Source of the DNA: Wenzhouxiangellaceae bacterium
GTDB lineage: Bacteria; Pseudomonadota; Gammaproteobacteria; Xanthomonadales; Wenzhouxiangellaceae
Assembly: GCA_028289455.1 (NCBI GenBank)
Contig: JANQPN010000039.1
Coordinates: 62,001-126,000 of the forward strand
DNA: 64,000 nucleotides
Direction of reading: 5' to 3'
Positions 18,898-27,679 of this stretch are shown in pieces. Position numbers and translations under genes: made by a program. How positions within the stretch are numbered: position 1 is the stretch's first letter; each line of letters starts with the position of its first letter. The notes beneath the pieces were generated by a model, which was given only the letters and a program-made list of their open reading frames with translations, was not told the origin of the DNA and searched no databases.

Positions 18898-19854
18898 ATG
18901 ACACCTTCGATCAACACTCTACAATCAGACAAGCTCTCATCATCCTGCATATCGCTTTCAGCTATCTGGGTATTGACTGTAATTACTACAGCATTTCTGG
19001 TGACTGCAGCATTTGCTGATAACACCAAAGCTCAGCCTGATGTTCTGCTTCCAGGGGTTATTTCTACAAATAGGCATCACGAATTCCTCGACTATATCGA
19101 CATCACTGGTGATCTCATTATTTTCACTCGGGCAAGTCTGAATTATGACCAGTCGGAAATTCATTTGAGCTGGCGCGGCAAATGCAGATGGGAATCGGGC
19201 AAAGCCAGTTTTTCAAACAGTGGATATGATGCTGACCCCGCCTTTTCACCTGGCGGAAGCACTGTGATTTTCACCTCAACGCGCAGTCCAGACCCTGACC
19301 TTCCCAAGAACTGGAATCTGTGGAAACTAAGGGCTGATTTAACCGGTGATAAATCACAGTTCGGTACCACTGCCCTGCTTCCGTCACCGGTAAACTCAGC
19401 TGATTCAGAATGCTGTGCTGTCTATCTCTCCGAAAATTCGTTCCTGTTTTCATCTGACCGTAACGGCAACTGGGATATCTATCAGGCGACTGAAGTCAAT
19501 GGGAAATTTCAGGTAAACCCTTTACCTGGCGCAGTAAACACGGAGCATGGTGAGTGGCCCAATCAGTTTCTACAACAATCAAATACACTGCTGTTCAGTT
19601 CTATCAGGCCGGATGGAACAGGTGGAGATGATATTTACACCTCTTCTCTGATTAATGGGGAATTTATGGCACCTGAAATTCTGCCTCCACCTGTTAATTC
19701 AACAAAATATGAAGATAATGCGTTATGGCATGCCGGCAAGCTGTACTGGTCAAGCCGCAATAACCCATTGTCCAATGAACATAACGAAGCCAATATTATT
19801 TCAATCGATATTGATCAGAGTTCCCTGACCGGTCCACAGGCCGAAAAGCGTTAA
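18898..19854 (+). CDS. Exported PD40 (TolB/WD40-like) beta-propeller protein
   Basis: A 318-residue protein. Its N-terminus has a long n-region, then a hydrophobic core AIWVLTVITTAFLVTAAFA (residues about 22-40), a probable signal peptide. The body contains PD40-type blades: DADPAFSPGGSTVIFTS, NSFLFSSDRNGNWDIYQ, NTLLFSSIRPDGTGGDDIY and AGKLYWSSRNN, about four or five in all. Such propellers bind peptides or partner proteins in the periplasm; no enzymatic domain is attached. No clear ribosome-binding site precedes the ATG, so the true start may be an internal GTG nearer the hydrophobic core. Codon use is intermediate between the AT-rich module and the chromosome. Confidence 0.72.
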   Translation: MTPSINTLQSDKLSSSCISLSAIWVLTVITTAFLVTAAFADNTKAQPDVLLPGVISTNRHHEFLDYIDITGDLIIFTRASLNYDQSEIHLSWRGKCRWESGKASFSNSGYDADPAFSPGGSTVIFTSTRSPDPDLPKNWNLWKLRADLTGDKSQFGTTALLPSPVNSADSECCAVYLSENSFLFSSDRNGNWDIYQATEVNGKFQVNPLPGAVNTEHGEWPNQFLQQSNTLLFSSIRPDGTGGDDIYTSSLINGEFMAPEILPPPVNSTKYEDNALWHAGKLYWSSRNNPLSNEHNEANIISIDIDQSSLTGPQAEKR

Positions 19855-19948
19855 TTGTCTGCACGCTGCATAAACCAGTCAGATTGTCCGCATGACCTTG
19901 CCCGTTGATTCTCTGTTTTTCATTTAATCTAGTTTTGTAAAACAATAT

Positions 19949-19993
19949 ACCTTGCAATACAAGGTATTGATATGTTACCTTGTATTACAAGAT
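19949..19993 (+). promoter_or_regulatory. Tandem palindromic operator upstream of the PadR-type regulator
   Basis: Two near-identical sites, ACCTTGCAATACAAGGT (19949-19965, a perfect 6-bp inverted repeat with a 5-base centre) and ACCTTGTATTACAAGAT (19977-19993), are spaced 28 bases centre to centre. They lie immediately upstream of the padR-like start at 20018. I infer that they bind the encoded PadR protein for autoregulation. Confidence 0.6.
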
Positions 19994-20017
19994 AACTATG
20001 TAAAACAAGTATCGACT

Positions 20018-20398
20018 ATGACTGACCACAACAAACTGGAAGAAAAATGGGATGTCCAGCTGCGCAAGGGCACGCTGGAACTGGTAATCCTGGCTGCGCT
20101 AAAGGATAGAAAGCTCTATGGTCTGGAACTGCTGCAGTTACTGCACCGCTTCGAAACCATACGCATCACCGAAGGCACGCTGTACCCCCTGCTTGATCGC
20201 CTTAAACGCGCTGGCCTGGTCAATGCCAGCTGGCAGCAGGACGGCGACTCTAAGCCCCGAAAATACTATGAATTAATCCCGGACGGCGAAACCAAGCTGA
20301 CTGCACTGAGCACACGCTGGAAAAAGTCTGTTGAGGATATCCAATGTCTACTCAATAACCCCGGCCCGGAAATGAACTTCAAAAGGAAATCAAAATGA
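20018..20398 (+). CDS. PadR family transcriptional regulator
   Basis: The ATG at 20018 gives a 126-residue protein starting MTDHNKLEEKWDVQL. A winged helix-turn-helix follows: RKGTLELVILAALKDRKLYGLELL, then ITEGTLYPLLDRLKRAGLV (the TLYPLLxRLExxGL signature of PadR), then the wing PRKYYELIPDG. The 66-base upstream extension would cross the palindromic operator and is unlikely. The end overlaps the next gene by 4 bases (ATGA), a standard PadR/HAAS membrane-protein pairing. PadR proteins are usually repressors of nearby membrane or efflux genes. Twin palindromes upstream suggest autorepression. Confidence 0.92.
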   Translation: MTDHNKLEEKWDVQLRKGTLELVILAALKDRKLYGLELLQLLHRFETIRITEGTLYPLLDRLKRAGLVNASWQQDGDSKPRKYYELIPDGETKLTALSTRWKKSVEDIQCLLNNPGPEMNFKRKSK

Positions 20399-20940
20399 CA
20401 GACCGCGACGTAATTCACCAATACCTGAAATCATTGTCGAAATACCTGTCCCGGCTGGACAAGTCAGACGCCGACGATGTTATCCGTGAAATAGAAAGTC
20501 ATATTCATGATGTACTCGAAAGCCAAGACCAGGAAGGACTGGAATCTGATGCACAGACCATACTGTCCGGATTCGGCCAGCCACGAGAGCTGGCTGCTCA
20601 GTATGTTGAGCATATCCTGGAAGGCGCTCCTCCACCGAAAGGCTTCAACGCCATACAGTCGGTTAAAAGAGGTGTTTCCAAAGGCCTTTACTACACGATG
20701 GCATTCTTTGGATATACCGTATCAATCGCACTTATCGTGGTTGCGCTGGCCAAACCGTTTGTTCCCGAACGGGTCGGCATCTGGCTGAGCGGACAAGGAC
20801 ATTCATTTGTTATAGGTGTACTTGACAATATACCGGAAGGAACCAGGGAACTGCTCGGCTGGTGGATTATCCCGTTTGCACTGTGCTTTGGAATTGGTAT
20901 ATTCTATTTAACTAGGCGTGTGCTTGCTGCGTTGAGGTAA
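20395..20940 (+). CDS. HAAS-domain (DUF1700-type) membrane protein paired with PadR
   Basis: A 181-residue protein. The N-terminal about 80 residues form the helical HAAS-type signature: YLKSLSKYLSRLDKSDADDVIREIESHI, with FGQPRELAAQYV further on. A linker and two or three hydrophobic segments follow (about residues 98-120, 155-175). HAAS domains are found in membrane proteins encoded next to PadR regulators, often sensing or modulating sigma factors or ABC exporters; the exact role here is unknown. Translation is coupled to padR by an ATGA overlap. No ABC genes follow, so the target of the pair is not evident. Confidence 0.82.
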   Translation: MTDRDVIHQYLKSLSKYLSRLDKSDADDVIREIESHIHDVLESQDQEGLESDAQTILSGFGQPRELAAQYVEHILEGAPPPKGFNAIQSVKRGVSKGLYYTMAFFGYTVSIALIVVALAKPFVPERVGIWLSGQGHSFVIGVLDNIPEGTRELLGWWIIPFALCFGIGIFYLTRRVLAALR

Positions 20941-21420
20941 CGAAAGCAATCTAAACATTGAAACCATGCTCAAATAAAAGCACTCTTAGTGCCAATAATT
21001 ATTTACTCATACTTTCTGATAACGTCATGGGGCAATTACCTGTTACCACAATATTTTATTATTATGATTTGATACAATGTTCCGGCTTAGTTGAAGCAAT
21101 TAAAAAGTATATTGTTAGTAGTTAAAGATAGTGAAATATATATAATAAATAAAACTACAAATAAATCATTCGCACAGAATTCCGCCTGTGCTATACAGGC
21201 GGCACTTTTAATATTATTGCAAATATAATCTATTATGTATTTTTTTGTAATATATTTCATCTTTTTTGAAAAGCAATTATAAATTGACCTGATATAGGTT
21301 TTTAATGCAATTCGCAGCAATACCCATACAGGTGGATAGCATGCTTGCTCACAAACATATCATTTACAATAGATTTATGATAAAACTAGGCCACTCTGGC
21401 CAGCTTAATCAAAAATCAAT
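20941..21420 (+). other. 480-base AT-rich intergenic region
   Basis: A strong hairpin CCGCCTGT/ACAGGCGG lies at 21182-21202, followed by CACTTTTAATATT. It could end the padR transcript, although it is 240 bases from the stop. The rest is very AT-rich and probably holds the promoter of the CHAT gene. I could not pick a convincing -35/-10 pair and no Shine-Dalgarno sequence precedes 21421. Confidence 0.4.
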
Positions 21421-24400
21421 ATGAAAGGGTTTTCTAGGTTTATCCATATAATTAGCAATATTCAGCTTTCTATAAAAGCACAGTTTCTAGTTATCTTAGC
21501 ACTACTATATTTTATACTTTATGCAATTATTAGTACTGAAAAAGCCTCTATTTATAAAGTATTTAGTCATACGCGATGGGTAGAGCCCAGGCTTTCGCTG
21601 GACAATAACCCATATTCATGCTCTCCAGTTAACAACCATAGTTTTCAAGGTCATTGTAACTCATTTATTACAACTTCAAGTCGTGCAAAGTATTTCCGAT
21701 CAATATCTATTACTGAATCATACTTAAATAAGCACCAAAGAGCACTTCTCCATATAGCACGCGGATCCACGTATGAGGGAACAAAAAGCTTATTAGAAAG
21801 CTCTGATCAATACGACAGAGGGGCTGCCGCGTTTTGGAATGATTTAGCCGCATATCATTTAATGGCATATGAAAATGATAAAAACTGGAAGTCAATTGAA
21901 TCAGCGTTGCATTACACAAATAAATCTTTGAAAGTAGATAGCTATTATTCAAGGTCAATCTTTAATCGAGCTTTAATTTTTGAAAAGCTGAATCTGCATG
22001 ATCTCGCAATTAGTACTTGGAATACTTTCTTGAGAAGAACTAACATTTTAGATCCATGGCGCCGAGAAGCATATTCACGTCTAAATAGATTAAAGGCACT
22101 CCAGAGAAAAACTTTTGATTACCCCGTAATTAGTAAAACCACTAAGCCAGAACACTTGCTTGACATTGCAACCAGGTATCCAAGTGAAATCAGGCATGCT
22201 TTATTTAATAATAGCAGCCTTCTTAGTTTTTTGATTAAGCATATCAAACCTGTTGAAAAATCAGGCTGCTATGATATTTACAGCTGGAATAACTTAGGTG
22301 TTATTATTTCCAGAAAATACGGTGACACCCTATTACTAGAAACAGTAAATTGGATTTGCGCATCAAAATATTTTAACTCACATGCAGTTATTGGCTTAGA
22401 AAATCTTATTCTTGCAATTGATGCTTATTATGAATCTGAAACAGAAAACTCGCTGAATCATTCAAAAACAGCTATAGAAAAATTAAGCCTGACCAAAAGC
22501 CCGCTTTTAAGGTTGGCTGAAAGCATTCATGCAATTTCGCTCATATCCAGATCGTCATACTCTGAAGCAGAAAAGTTATTGTATTGCAATATTCATGAAA
22601 ATGAAAATAATAATATTAAAAACTATCCATTTTTAGCAGCGCATAACTGTAGATACTTAGGCACTATCTCTATACGAAAATCTGAATATGACCGCGCAGT
22701 GCAATATTTACAAAAAGGCATTAATATTCTTAATTCAAAGATTGATCCTATACAAGAAATTCGCCTAAAGTCTTTAATTGCCGAAACATATGCTCGAGCA
22801 GGAAAACCAGAAAAAGCTTGGTCTTATTTACGGCAAACTCTTTCGGCAGTACACAGCCACAATATCCCGAAACATAAACTACAATCTGATTTTCACTCAT
22901 TATCTCTTGTTGCCCAAATTACTGAAGCTTGGAATTTAAAAGAATCATTAGCAACCACATCTCTTTATTACATCGATAACACTACAGACCCAACTATAAG
23001 ATCGACCCTATACAGATCTCTTGCTGATGCAAAATCAAACCTCAGCGACTTTGCGGCTGCCGAAAAACTTATTAATCTAGCAAGAACTAGCGCAAAAGAA
23101 GTTCAAGACCTGTTAGAAAGAACTAAGCTATTAAGATTTTCCGACCTTTCTGACAGCAATCGGCTCTCTAGAGCGGAGCCATCGAAGTCAATCGAACTGT
23201 TGAAAAAATCATATAATTATTTTATTGAAAGCAATAATATTGAATACCAATTAATAACAGGAAGCTCTTTAGTAGACTTATATATTAGAAATGACTATAT
23301 CAATTTAGCAAAGCCTATTTTGGATGAATTAAATAATATTTTAAGCAATATACAAGAAAATGTGGGTACTACGATTTCAAAACTTGAAATACAATATCAT
23401 AATCGAAAAATATTTGAAAACAACCTGAAATATGAGCTTTCAGCTTACACACCTTCAAACCCTAGAGGCATACAACTTTTAAACAACAGCAATTATAACC
23501 TACTCTCCTTAAAAACCTTAATAGAGATGAAATCATCTATAAATTTCACTAGAAAAGAGATAAAAGAGTATATAAATAAAATTGCAACTGCAAATCCTAA
23601 TGAAGCGGTGTTGTTGTTTGCTTACCTCGATGACAGCTTTGCAGCATGGCTTGTTTATAAATCAGCAAATAATGATAATGAGTTTTCAATTTTCTCGTAT
23701 CATAAGCATATACCTGAGTTAAAATCGTTAGTCGAATACTCCAGCGGGACACACCCAGTTTCCACATATGGAGATATAATTAGCGCACGCAAAGTGCTTT
23801 ATAAAGAATTAATAAAACCGGCTTCTGAGTATATCAAAAATAAGAAATTATATTTTAATACATTGCGCATCATACCAGACGGTTTTTTCTTCGGCATACC
23901 CTTTCCAGGCTTGATCAGTGATTCTAACGAAAAGAATTTTCTAGCTCATGAATATGCCCTGATCATCACACCTGACCTAAGCTTATCAAAAGCAAAGCAC
24001 GACAGCATCAAGATGAACAAAAACAGTTGGAATATACAATCTGCAACTATTTTTGCAAACCCAAATGCCGATCCAAGACGACCGTTACAAGCATTAAAAG
24101 AAGAATCAACGATGATTTATGAATCACTAAATAAATCAATAGATTCTATCATTATTTATGATGATGACTCTGCCACTAGTAACAACTTTGTTAATGCTTT
24201 ATCCAACTCTCATCTTTTACATTTTGGCGGGCATGGTGAAGTAAATCTAGCCTATCCGGAGAATTCAAGGCTAATCTTTAAATCAGTTGATAATAAAGTT
24301 GTAGATTCAATTACTGTTACAGATTTAGATAACCTAAAAAGCCAAACAATGCCATATTTGATAGTGCTTGCTGCATGTGATACTGCAGCTTATACCGACA

Positions 24401-24645
24401 GACTTCCACACGCTGTAGCCCTTGTACGACCTCTTCTCGACAATGGCACTGGGCAGATAATAGCTAGTCTTCGTCCAATTCCCGACAAAGCCTATCTTAA
24501 AATTATGAGAACATTTTATCATGAGCTTGACCGGACTAAGAATCCAGTTATCGCACTGAAACAAGCACAGATAACTTTGTCAAGGGATACAGACCCTCAA
24601 GTTTCGGCTAATTGGCCATTTCTGCAACTTTATCAATATCTATAA
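21421..24645 (+). CDS. Membrane-anchored TPR protein with C-terminal CHAT (caspase-like) protease domain
   Basis: A 1074-residue protein. One transmembrane segment lies at about residues 24-43 (FLVILALLYFILYAIIS). A long alpha-helical region with TPR-type repeats covers about 80-560 (DRGAAAFWNDLAAYHL, YDRAVQYLQKGINIL, ETYARAGKPEKAWSYLRQ). The C-terminal CHAT domain begins near 760. The likely catalytic dyad is His938 in HFGGHGE and Cys986 in LAACDTA, both in their expected strand contexts, so the protease looks intact. CHAT proteases are caspase relatives activated by partner proteins or signals; several act in phage defence. The gene is strongly AT-rich. Three unknown or peptidase genes follow on the same strand, the nearest 196 bases downstream. 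Confidence 0.9.
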   Translation: MKGFSRFIHIISNIQLSIKAQFLVILALLYFILYAIISTEKASIYKVFSHTRWVEPRLSLDNNPYSCSPVNNHSFQGHCNSFITTSSRAKYFRSISITESYLNKHQRALLHIARGSTYEGTKSLLESSDQYDRGAAAFWNDLAAYHLMAYENDKNWKSIESALHYTNKSLKVDSYYSRSIFNRALIFEKLNLHDLAISTWNTFLRRTNILDPWRREAYSRLNRLKALQRKTFDYPVISKTTKPEHLLDIATRYPSEIRHALFNNSSLLSFLIKHIKPVEKSGCYDIYSWNNLGVIISRKYGDTLLLETVNWICASKYFNSHAVIGLENLILAIDAYYESETENSLNHSKTAIEKLSLTKSPLLRLAESIHAISLISRSSYSEAEKLLYCNIHENENNNIKNYPFLAAHNCRYLGTISIRKSEYDRAVQYLQKGINILNSKIDPIQEIRLKSLIAETYARAGKPEKAWSYLRQTLSAVHSHNIPKHKLQSDFHSLSLVAQITEAWNLKESLATTSLYYIDNTTDPTIRSTLYRSLADAKSNLSDFAAAEKLINLARTSAKEVQDLLERTKLLRFSDLSDSNRLSRAEPSKSIELLKKSYNYFIESNNIEYQLITGSSLVDLYIRNDYINLAKPILDELNNILSNIQENVGTTISKLEIQYHNRKIFENNLKYELSAYTPSNPRGIQLLNNSNYNLLSLKTLIEMKSSINFTRKEIKEYINKIATANPNEAVLLFAYLDDSFAAWLVYKSANNDNEFSIFSYHKHIPELKSLVEYSSGTHPVSTYGDIISARKVLYKELIKPASEYIKNKKLYFNTLRIIPDGFFFGIPFPGLISDSNEKNFLAHEYALIITPDLSLSKAKHDSIKMNKNSWNIQSATIFANPNADPRRPLQALKEESTMIYESLNKSIDSIIIYDDDSATSNNFVNALSNSHLLHFGGHGEVNLAYPENSRLIFKSVDNKVVDSITVTDLDNLKSQTMPYLIVLAACDTAAYTDRLPHAVALVRPLLDNGTGQIIASLRPIPDKAYLKIMRTFYHELDRTKNPVIALKQAQITLSRDTDPQVSANWPFLQLYQYL

Positions 24646-24841
24646 GGCATTTTACCCCTATCTTCGCCAATTGTGCAGCTAAATAGCTGCTATTCAGCCT
24701 ACATAGCAAAGTGAACATTGCAGCCTATTTGCTTTAGATTATGATCTTAATTGATTTCGGGTGAGATATTTTAAATGCAATCGCCACTGTAGATTGACAA
24801 CACAAAATTATTTATTGCTTACTCGGAATCCGGAGATAAAA

Positions 24842-25906
24842 ATGACTTATAAAATCAACACTGAATTCTTGGGCCTTACATGCATTGCGCCTAATGACTC
24901 CAGCAGCAAAAAGCCTAGTGAGAAGAATCGCAAAAAATCATTATTAGTTATACTCCCAGACATCAGAACAGGAATCAATGACTCTGTTCTTCCGAACACT
25001 GTCGCTCCTCATGTGCCAAGCATAATAGTGCCAAAAGATTCTGTAATTGATGGAGTACAGCATGCTGCACTACAATTCCAGAGCAAATCTGGAATTTTTT
25101 CTGGACGAAAGTATTGCCTTTTTATTTTTAATAATGAACGCATGGATATTTCGAATATCACGAACACTGGCCTTGATATTGAAGACATACCTATTGACCC
25201 CTTCAATGACCCTGCTACATATAATACTGAAGATAACGTTAACCCTCTCATCACGACTGCTAACACAAGCAGACAGGGGTTACAATGGGTACCTAGCCTT
25301 GAATTTGCCGTAGGCTCGCACCGTGATAAAGATAACACTATATTTAAAAAGAGAGCCTTTCTGGATGACGACTTGATACCGAAAGCACCAAATGGTCCTA
25401 AAATAGCAGCAGCGCTTGAAATTAGAGATGGAAGATTCTATGTTTCAGATGTAATTAGGGATAAAGAAAGAACGCCTCTTTTTTTTGAATTTGGCGACCC
25501 TAGGAAAATAGTTCCTAGCACTTTTGAGCAACCTGCTAAACCGCCGGAATGGTGGCAACCAGTATACGATAGATTACTTTGGGAATCTTCGACCAATCGA
25601 AAGCATATCGATTTAACCCTTTCTGGAACCTCCAATAATCAACGCACTATCTCTCTAAAACCCCTTGCTGATAAGTATGATATTTTCATAACGAATCTTG
25701 AGCTCGAAGCTATTTTGGAGGTCGGTACAACTTTAGGAAAGCCTGATTCCATAAGAGACTTTGATACAGACTTTGCTGTAATGTATTTGTACTCAAAGCA
25801 AATTCCCACTGTTCAAGAGGGAATGCCAGTACCTAGAAAGCCTAACGACGGCGTTGGTGGCGGTGACCCGGGTTGCAAAGTTGGAAAATATACAGATTCG
25901 TGTTAA
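24842..25906 (+). CDS. Unknown protein of the CHAT module with a Gly-rich, two-Cys C-terminal tail
   Basis: The ATG at 24842, preceded by CGGAG, gives 354 residues; an in-frame GTG upstream has no ribosome-binding site. There is no signal peptide or membrane segment. The body is mixed alpha/beta without a domain I recognise. The C-terminus is unusual: a Pro-rich stretch (GMPVPRKPNDG), then VGGGDPGCKVGKYTDSC. The Gly-Gly followed by a short Cys-containing peptide looks like a processing tail. The next gene encodes a papain-like peptidase, so cleavage after the Gly run by that enzyme or by the CHAT protease is an attractive but untested idea. Only 4 bases separate its stop from the next start. 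Confidence 0.72.
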   Translation: MTYKINTEFLGLTCIAPNDSSSKKPSEKNRKKSLLVILPDIRTGINDSVLPNTVAPHVPSIIVPKDSVIDGVQHAALQFQSKSGIFSGRKYCLFIFNNERMDISNITNTGLDIEDIPIDPFNDPATYNTEDNVNPLITTANTSRQGLQWVPSLEFAVGSHRDKDNTIFKKRAFLDDDLIPKAPNGPKIAAALEIRDGRFYVSDVIRDKERTPLFFEFGDPRKIVPSTFEQPAKPPEWWQPVYDRLLWESSTNRKHIDLTLSGTSNNQRTISLKPLADKYDIFITNLELEAILEVGTTLGKPDSIRDFDTDFAVMYLYSKQIPTVQEGMPVPRKPNDGVGGGDPGCKVGKYTDSC

Positions 25907-25910
25907 AGCC

Positions 25911-26468
25911 ATGCCACTTCTAGCTAATAAAAAAAACTTAGAGTTGCGTTTAGATTCTAATATATCTAATCGATTTTCTCCTTATTCGGATTTTTCATCC
26001 ATCGAACAAATTGGAAACCATCTATGTTGGGCTGCATGCATTAAAAGCATATTTAATACTTATGAATATCAAAACGTTTCTCAGAAGCAATTAGCAGACA
26101 AGTATATTGAAGGATGCGAAACAGCATATCAAGTTGACACTGAAATTTGGCTACTACATTGTAATGTGAAAATTGACCCCCAATCATATGTCGATGCATG
26201 GCAAGATGTTGGCTTTGCTAATGCAAAAATTATTGATGATACCCAACAATTTATAAGTATTATACAAGCTGAACTTCTAAGCAAACGACCAGTATGCGCA
26301 GCCGCTCTAGGCGGTCGCCATTCAGTTGTAATATACGGCTATAGAGAACTAGATACTGGAGAAGAACAAATTCTAGTAATGGATCCACAATTTGATATTG
26401 AAGATAAATGGTATTCTGTCACGAGCTACGCATCAACAAATGCTCTTTTTTATCGCTTAGGAATTTAG
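25911..26468 (+). CDS. Papain-like (C39/C70-type) cysteine peptidase of the CHAT module
   Basis: The ATG at 25911 gives 185 residues. The catalytic set of the papain-like fold is visible: Gln33 (oxyanion) and Cys39 in EQIGNHLCWAA, His137 in GGRHSVVIYGY, and Asp158 in VMDPQ. The arrangement matches stand-alone papain-like peptidases related to the AvrRpt2 (C70) and bacteriocin-leader (C39) families, which cleave specific short sites, C39 typically after Gly-Gly. There is no signal peptide, so it is probably cytosolic. The start follows the upstream stop by 4 bases without a Shine-Dalgarno sequence, indicating translational coupling. An upstream in-frame GTG would overlap the preceding gene. 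Confidence 0.82.
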   Translation: MPLLANKKNLELRLDSNISNRFSPYSDFSSIEQIGNHLCWAACIKSIFNTYEYQNVSQKQLADKYIEGCETAYQVDTEIWLLHCNVKIDPQSYVDAWQDVGFANAKIIDDTQQFISIIQAELLSKRPVCAAALGGRHSVVIYGYRELDTGEEQILVMDPQFDIEDKWYSVTSYASTNALFYRLGI

Positions 26469-26476
26469 GAGATTTT

Positions 26477-27097
26477 ATGCCCATTTTTATTGAACCACCA
26501 AAGAAAGATGAATTATTATATAAACTTGAAGTAAACATAAAATTATATCTTAAATGGCGTGATAGACATTTACCCAACCCTAATATAGCCATTTTAGAAA
26601 ACAAGTATTCTGCACATGAAACAATACCATACTACGCTTTAACCTATGGCGCAAATTTGAGGCATGACCTCTATACACAAGCCAAGCCAAAAGGCTGGTT
26701 AATAAATATCAAATCCTGTAATAATCATGATGAAAGCAATACTTCTTGCTATTACGCTTTAGCGTCTTTTGATAACAATAAATGGATAATTGATAGCATT
26801 GATGCTAAAAAATGGTTAACTGATGGAATTGCGGATGGTGTAACATGGCTGAATAGACATTCAGACTCAGAAGATTACGTCGAAGTATTCTACTCTAGTC
26901 TTTTTAATTTTTTGAGCTTTATATTAAGCAGCAAAAAAGAATTACATTTAGTCACTGGAACCCATGAAACCATCACTAACAAAATAACTACATTTCGTTG
27001 GATCACACAAGAACAACTGAGTAAATCTTTGTTAGATATTTATGGCTTACAGCATGCTGAAGGAGGTCTAAATAATGCTCATTTTAAAGATTTCTAA
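26477..27097 (+). CDS. Unknown protein, last gene of the CHAT module
   Basis: The ATG at 26477 with TAGGAG upstream gives 206 residues. The protein is soluble in appearance, rich in aromatic residues (KLYLKWRDRH, CYYALASFDNNKWIIDSI, GVTWLNRH), with one moderately hydrophobic stretch near residues 138-150 (LFNFLSFILSS) that is too short and polar for a sure membrane helix. I recognise no domain. It begins 8 bases after the peptidase stop, so it is co-transcribed. It could be an effector, substrate or inhibitor of the neighbouring proteases; nothing in the sequence decides between these. Confidence 0.7.
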   Translation: MPIFIEPPKKDELLYKLEVNIKLYLKWRDRHLPNPNIAILENKYSAHETIPYYALTYGANLRHDLYTQAKPKGWLINIKSCNNHDESNTSCYYALASFDNNKWIIDSIDAKKWLTDGIADGVTWLNRHSDSEDYVEVFYSSLFNFLSFILSSKKELHLVTGTHETITNKITTFRWITQEQLSKSLLDIYGLQHAEGGLNNAHFKDF

Positions 27098-27325
27098 ATG
27101 TTGATTCATACCAATATAAAACATGCTCTCATTTTGCTACATGTATAAGATATATTTTATACTTTAACTAATAGTATCTCAGTGGTACACTAAGAACATT
27201 ACCCTATTAATACTTTTACATTATCTGATCGCCTGCTAAATCTAGCAAAAACCACCTGCATGTATTATGCATATCCATAAATACGACTAAGCCTTAATAT
27301 CAAATCAATGCTATATTTGACCCGC

Positions 27326-27670
27326 TCACTTATATAATTGACTATTCCATAATTGCCAGAATAAAACCACGGAAGCTAATACATCAACCGCCATCATTGC
27401 AATAAACCACCAGGCAAGAATGAGGGATAGCCCGAATGAGCTGCTTAGCGCAGCAATAGCATCTGCCAGTAACACCACGAAAACCAAGTAGGCCAGCCAT
27501 CGCCTGCCACTCACAAGACCTGGAATTACTGCAGTAAAAACGATACCAACCAATACCCATATCAGGCTATCAGCACTGAAACCTGCCAATGGAAAAACCA
27601 TCACATGCAGCACAGCATTAAGCAAAAGCAATTTTGATGCTGCCGCGAATTTACCCTGGAATTGAAACAT
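27326..27670 (-). CDS. Small four-helix membrane protein of unknown function
   Basis: The ATG at 27670 (AGGTGAT upstream) gives 114 residues with about four hydrophobic segments: KLLLLNAVLHVMVFPLAG, LIWVLVGIVFTAVIPG, LAYLVFVVLLADAIAAL and LILAWWFIAMMAVDVL. A GTG at 27679 is an alternative start. It directly follows the di-haem cytochrome gene, whose stop is at 27680, so it is the last gene of the molybdenum hydroxylase operon. The role is unknown; it may help anchor or supply the periplasmic complex. Base composition here is back to that of the chromosome. Confidence 0.65.
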   Translation of the reverse strand: MFQFQGKFAAASKLLLLNAVLHVMVFPLAGFSADSLIWVLVGIVFTAVIPGLVSGRRWLAYLVFVVLLADAIAALSSSFGLSLILAWWFIAMMAVDVLASVVLFWQLWNSQLYK

Positions 27671-27679
27671 CACAATCAC

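Noticed and set aside
21087..21320. 77-residue frame on the minus strand before the CHAT gene
   Set aside because: It lies in very AT-rich DNA, includes the perfect hairpin at 21182-21202 and has no ribosome-binding site. Its composition is what random AT-rich sequence would give.
26477..27097. Possible bacterial gasdermin as partner of the CHAT protease
   Set aside because: CHAT proteases often sit next to gasdermins, but this protein lacks the expected N-terminal hydrophobic/cysteine pattern and any amphipathic pore-forming segments I could recognise. I left it as unknown.
15058..27325. Direct repeat of the tRNA-Arg(TCT) 3' end as a right attachment site
   Set aside because: I looked for GGTTCGAGTCCTGCC or similar near 18.9, 20.9 and 27.3 kb and found none, so the island border is supported by composition only.
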